Shown here: positions 6,979 to 7,739 of the stretch, one piece after another | Numbering within the stretch: the stretch's first letter is position 1 | How the letters are laid out: each line of letters starts with the position of its first letter | NCBI GenBank assembly: GCA_003645605.1 | Contig: QNAY01000053.1 | Coordinates: 1-7,739, forward strand | Reading direction: 5' to 3' | DNA length: 7,739 bases | DNA from: Thermodesulfobacteriota bacterium | GTDB taxonomy: Bacteria > Desulfobacterota > Dissulfuribacteria > Dissulfuribacterales > UBA3076 | Program-made: the position numbers and the translations under genes | The notes under the pieces: generated by a model | Told to the model about the DNA's origin: nothing | Seen by the model: only the letters and a program-made list of their open reading frames with translations | Database searches by the model: none

Positions 6979-7008
6979 TTGACATATAAGATATGTTAGG
7001 TTTATTGT
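6979..7008 (+). promoter_or_regulatory. Putative promoter of the rightward HTH gene, overlapped by an inverted repeat
   Basis: TTGACA at 6979-6984 is followed after 18 bp by TATTGT (7003-7008), or after 16 bp by TTTATT. The -35 element overlaps a perfect inverted repeat, ACATAT-AAG-ATATGT (6982-6996), which could be an operator for the gene's own product. A TATGAT at 7021-7026 is an alternative -10 but has no -35 partner and would start transcription too near the ribosome site. Confidence 0.4.
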
Positions 7009-7031
7009 CCCTCAAAAACGTATGATATAGG

Positions 7032-7039
7032 AAGGAGGG
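7032..7039 (+). promoter_or_regulatory. Strong ribosome binding site fixing the ATG at 7047
   Basis: AAGGAGGG lies 7 nt before the ATG at 7047 and is close to the ideal anti-16S complement. It settles the start of the right-edge gene, which has no other well-placed start codon nearby. Confidence 0.8.
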
Positions 7040-7046
7040 ATTGCAT

Positions 7047-7739
7047 ATGTCAAATTGCCCGATTGACCTACACTTCTCGAAAACCCATTCTAATAAACGG
7101 ATCGAGAAGGCTTATGAAGGTCTTGGAGTCAAAATCGTCACCCGGATTATCGGCTTCACCCTGTTTTTATTAGGGGCAAAGCGGGAGGATATCGCCCAAT
7201 ATTTACAAATATCTATGGGAACCTTTCTGTCCTTTCTCACGCGGGCAGATCAGTACGGTCTTTTGGCATTTGAAGATAGAAGGAAATCAGCATATAAAAA
7301 AGTAGTGACAACCGAGGCTCCGGTTAAGGTATCTTTGGCCGTGACCGAGCAAAACGTTATCATTCAATTAGGCGGTAACAATCAGGAGATTATAATCCCT
7401 CGAAAAAATCTATTGCAGTGTAAAGTAATTCTCCTCACTTTTGTAAACAACGGTCTGCTTACCCCCAAAGAGGTGTCTGAGGTCCTTGGATTCTCTGTAA
7501 GGCATACCAGAGACCTAAATGGGAAGATGCATGAAGGAGATGTTTATTGGTTGATTGATAAACGAAAGGGCCAAATTCAGGATTACCGATTTACTCCGGA
7601 GATTAAGGCCGAATTGATCCAGCAGGTTGCTGCTAACGCCATAACCGGCAAACCAACTTCAAGCCGCGCCGTATCTCAACAGATCAAAGAGCGATGTAAC
7701 TTGGTTTTGCCTGATCGCTCTGTACGATTACACATGAAC
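7047..7739 (+). CDS. Multi-HTH DNA-binding protein, possibly transposase-like N-terminus, 3'-truncated
   Basis: The frame is open from ATG 7047 to the window edge, giving 231 residues with no stop, and has a strong ribosome site. I do not recognise the family with certainty. Three helix-turn-helix-like segments are visible: about 44-66 (AKREDIAQYLQISMGTFLSF), 137-160 (LLTPKEVSEVLGFSVRHTRD) and 205-231 (SSRAVSQQIKERCNLVLPDR, then SVRLHMN). The last resembles the double winged-helix stretch preceding the catalytic domain in some DDE transposases, and also appears in some regulators. Between them a beta-rich segment (about 93-118) resembles a small wing or hairpin domain. No catalytic residues lie in the visible part, so transposase is inference. 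It is transcribed away from the tonB operon and shows no evident functional link to it. Confidence 0.65.
   Translation, partial: MSNCPIDLHFSKTHSNKRIEKAYEGLGVKIVTRIIGFTLFLLGAKREDIAQYLQISMGTFLSFLTRADQYGLLAFEDRRKSAYKKVVTTEAPVKVSLAVTEQNVIIQLGGNNQEIIIPRKNLLQCKVILLTFVNNGLLTPKEVSEVLGFSVRHTRDLNGKMHEGDVYWLIDKRKGQIQDYRFTPEIKAELIQQVAANAITGKPTSSRAVSQQIKERCNLVLPDRSVRLHMN

Noticed and set aside
6798..6989. 63-codon plus-strand frame in the intergenic region
   Set aside because: It has no ribosome site and AT-rich low-complexity content, overlaps the putative operon promoter on one side and the rightward promoter on the other, and shows no recognisable protein features.
6682..7046. Fur box controlling the tonB operon
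   Set aside because: An iron-responsive site was expected for a TonB operon, but no stretch resembles the GATAATGATAATCATTATC-type 19-mer or its hexamer arrays closely enough.

Overview
The window reads as a Gram-negative chromosome segment. The minus strand carries a TonB-dependent energy-transduction operon of the TonB2/TtpC type. Gene content (DUF3450, TtpC-like, ExbB, ExbD, TonB, TPR protein) resembles the TonB2 clusters known from Vibrio and also common in Desulfobacterota/Deltaproteobacteria. Mixed base composition and frequent GTG starts would suit the latter, but the taxon is only a guess.

Layout. (1) Plus strand, 1-1016: the 3' part of an archaeal-type AAA ATPase with a DUF234 C-terminus; its P-loop half lies off the left edge. 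(2) Minus strand, 6681 down to 1042: a seven-gene operon in the order DUF3450 protein, TtpC-like long ExbB, ExbB, ExbD, TonB, secreted/anchored TPR protein, ECF sigma factor. The genes overlap or abut (ATGA, TGATG and TGA-ATG junctions, an 8-nt overlap, then 11- and 18-nt gaps), so one transcript and translational coupling are likely. The operon and the ATPase gene converge with only 25 bp between their stop codons. (3) 6682-7046: a divergent, AT-rich intergenic region. It holds a plausible sigma70-type promoter for the operon (minus strand) and another for the rightward gene (plus strand), plus small repeats. (4) Plus strand, 7047 to the right edge: the start of an open reading frame with several predicted helix-turn-helix segments, not firmly recognised and possibly the N-terminus of a transposase-like protein.

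How the operon works. ExbB and ExbD form the inner-membrane proton channel that energises TonB, which contacts outer-membrane receptors across the periplasm. In Vibrio TonB2 systems the long ExbB paralogue TtpC is an additional essential component. DUF3450 and the TPR protein are conserved companions of unsettled role, both predicted to act outside the cytoplasm. The sigma factor at the tail could link the machinery to transcription of target receptor genes, but no FecR-type anti-sigma factor or receptor gene lies in the window.

Points most worth a second look: a one-base frame break in the ttpC-like gene that removes its last transmembrane helix, with the restored frame ending exactly at the exbB start; the ECF sigma factor appended to the operon without an anti-sigma partner; a perfect 12-bp GC-rich hairpin inside the first gene; and the unrecognised multi-HTH protein at the right edge with repeats upstream.
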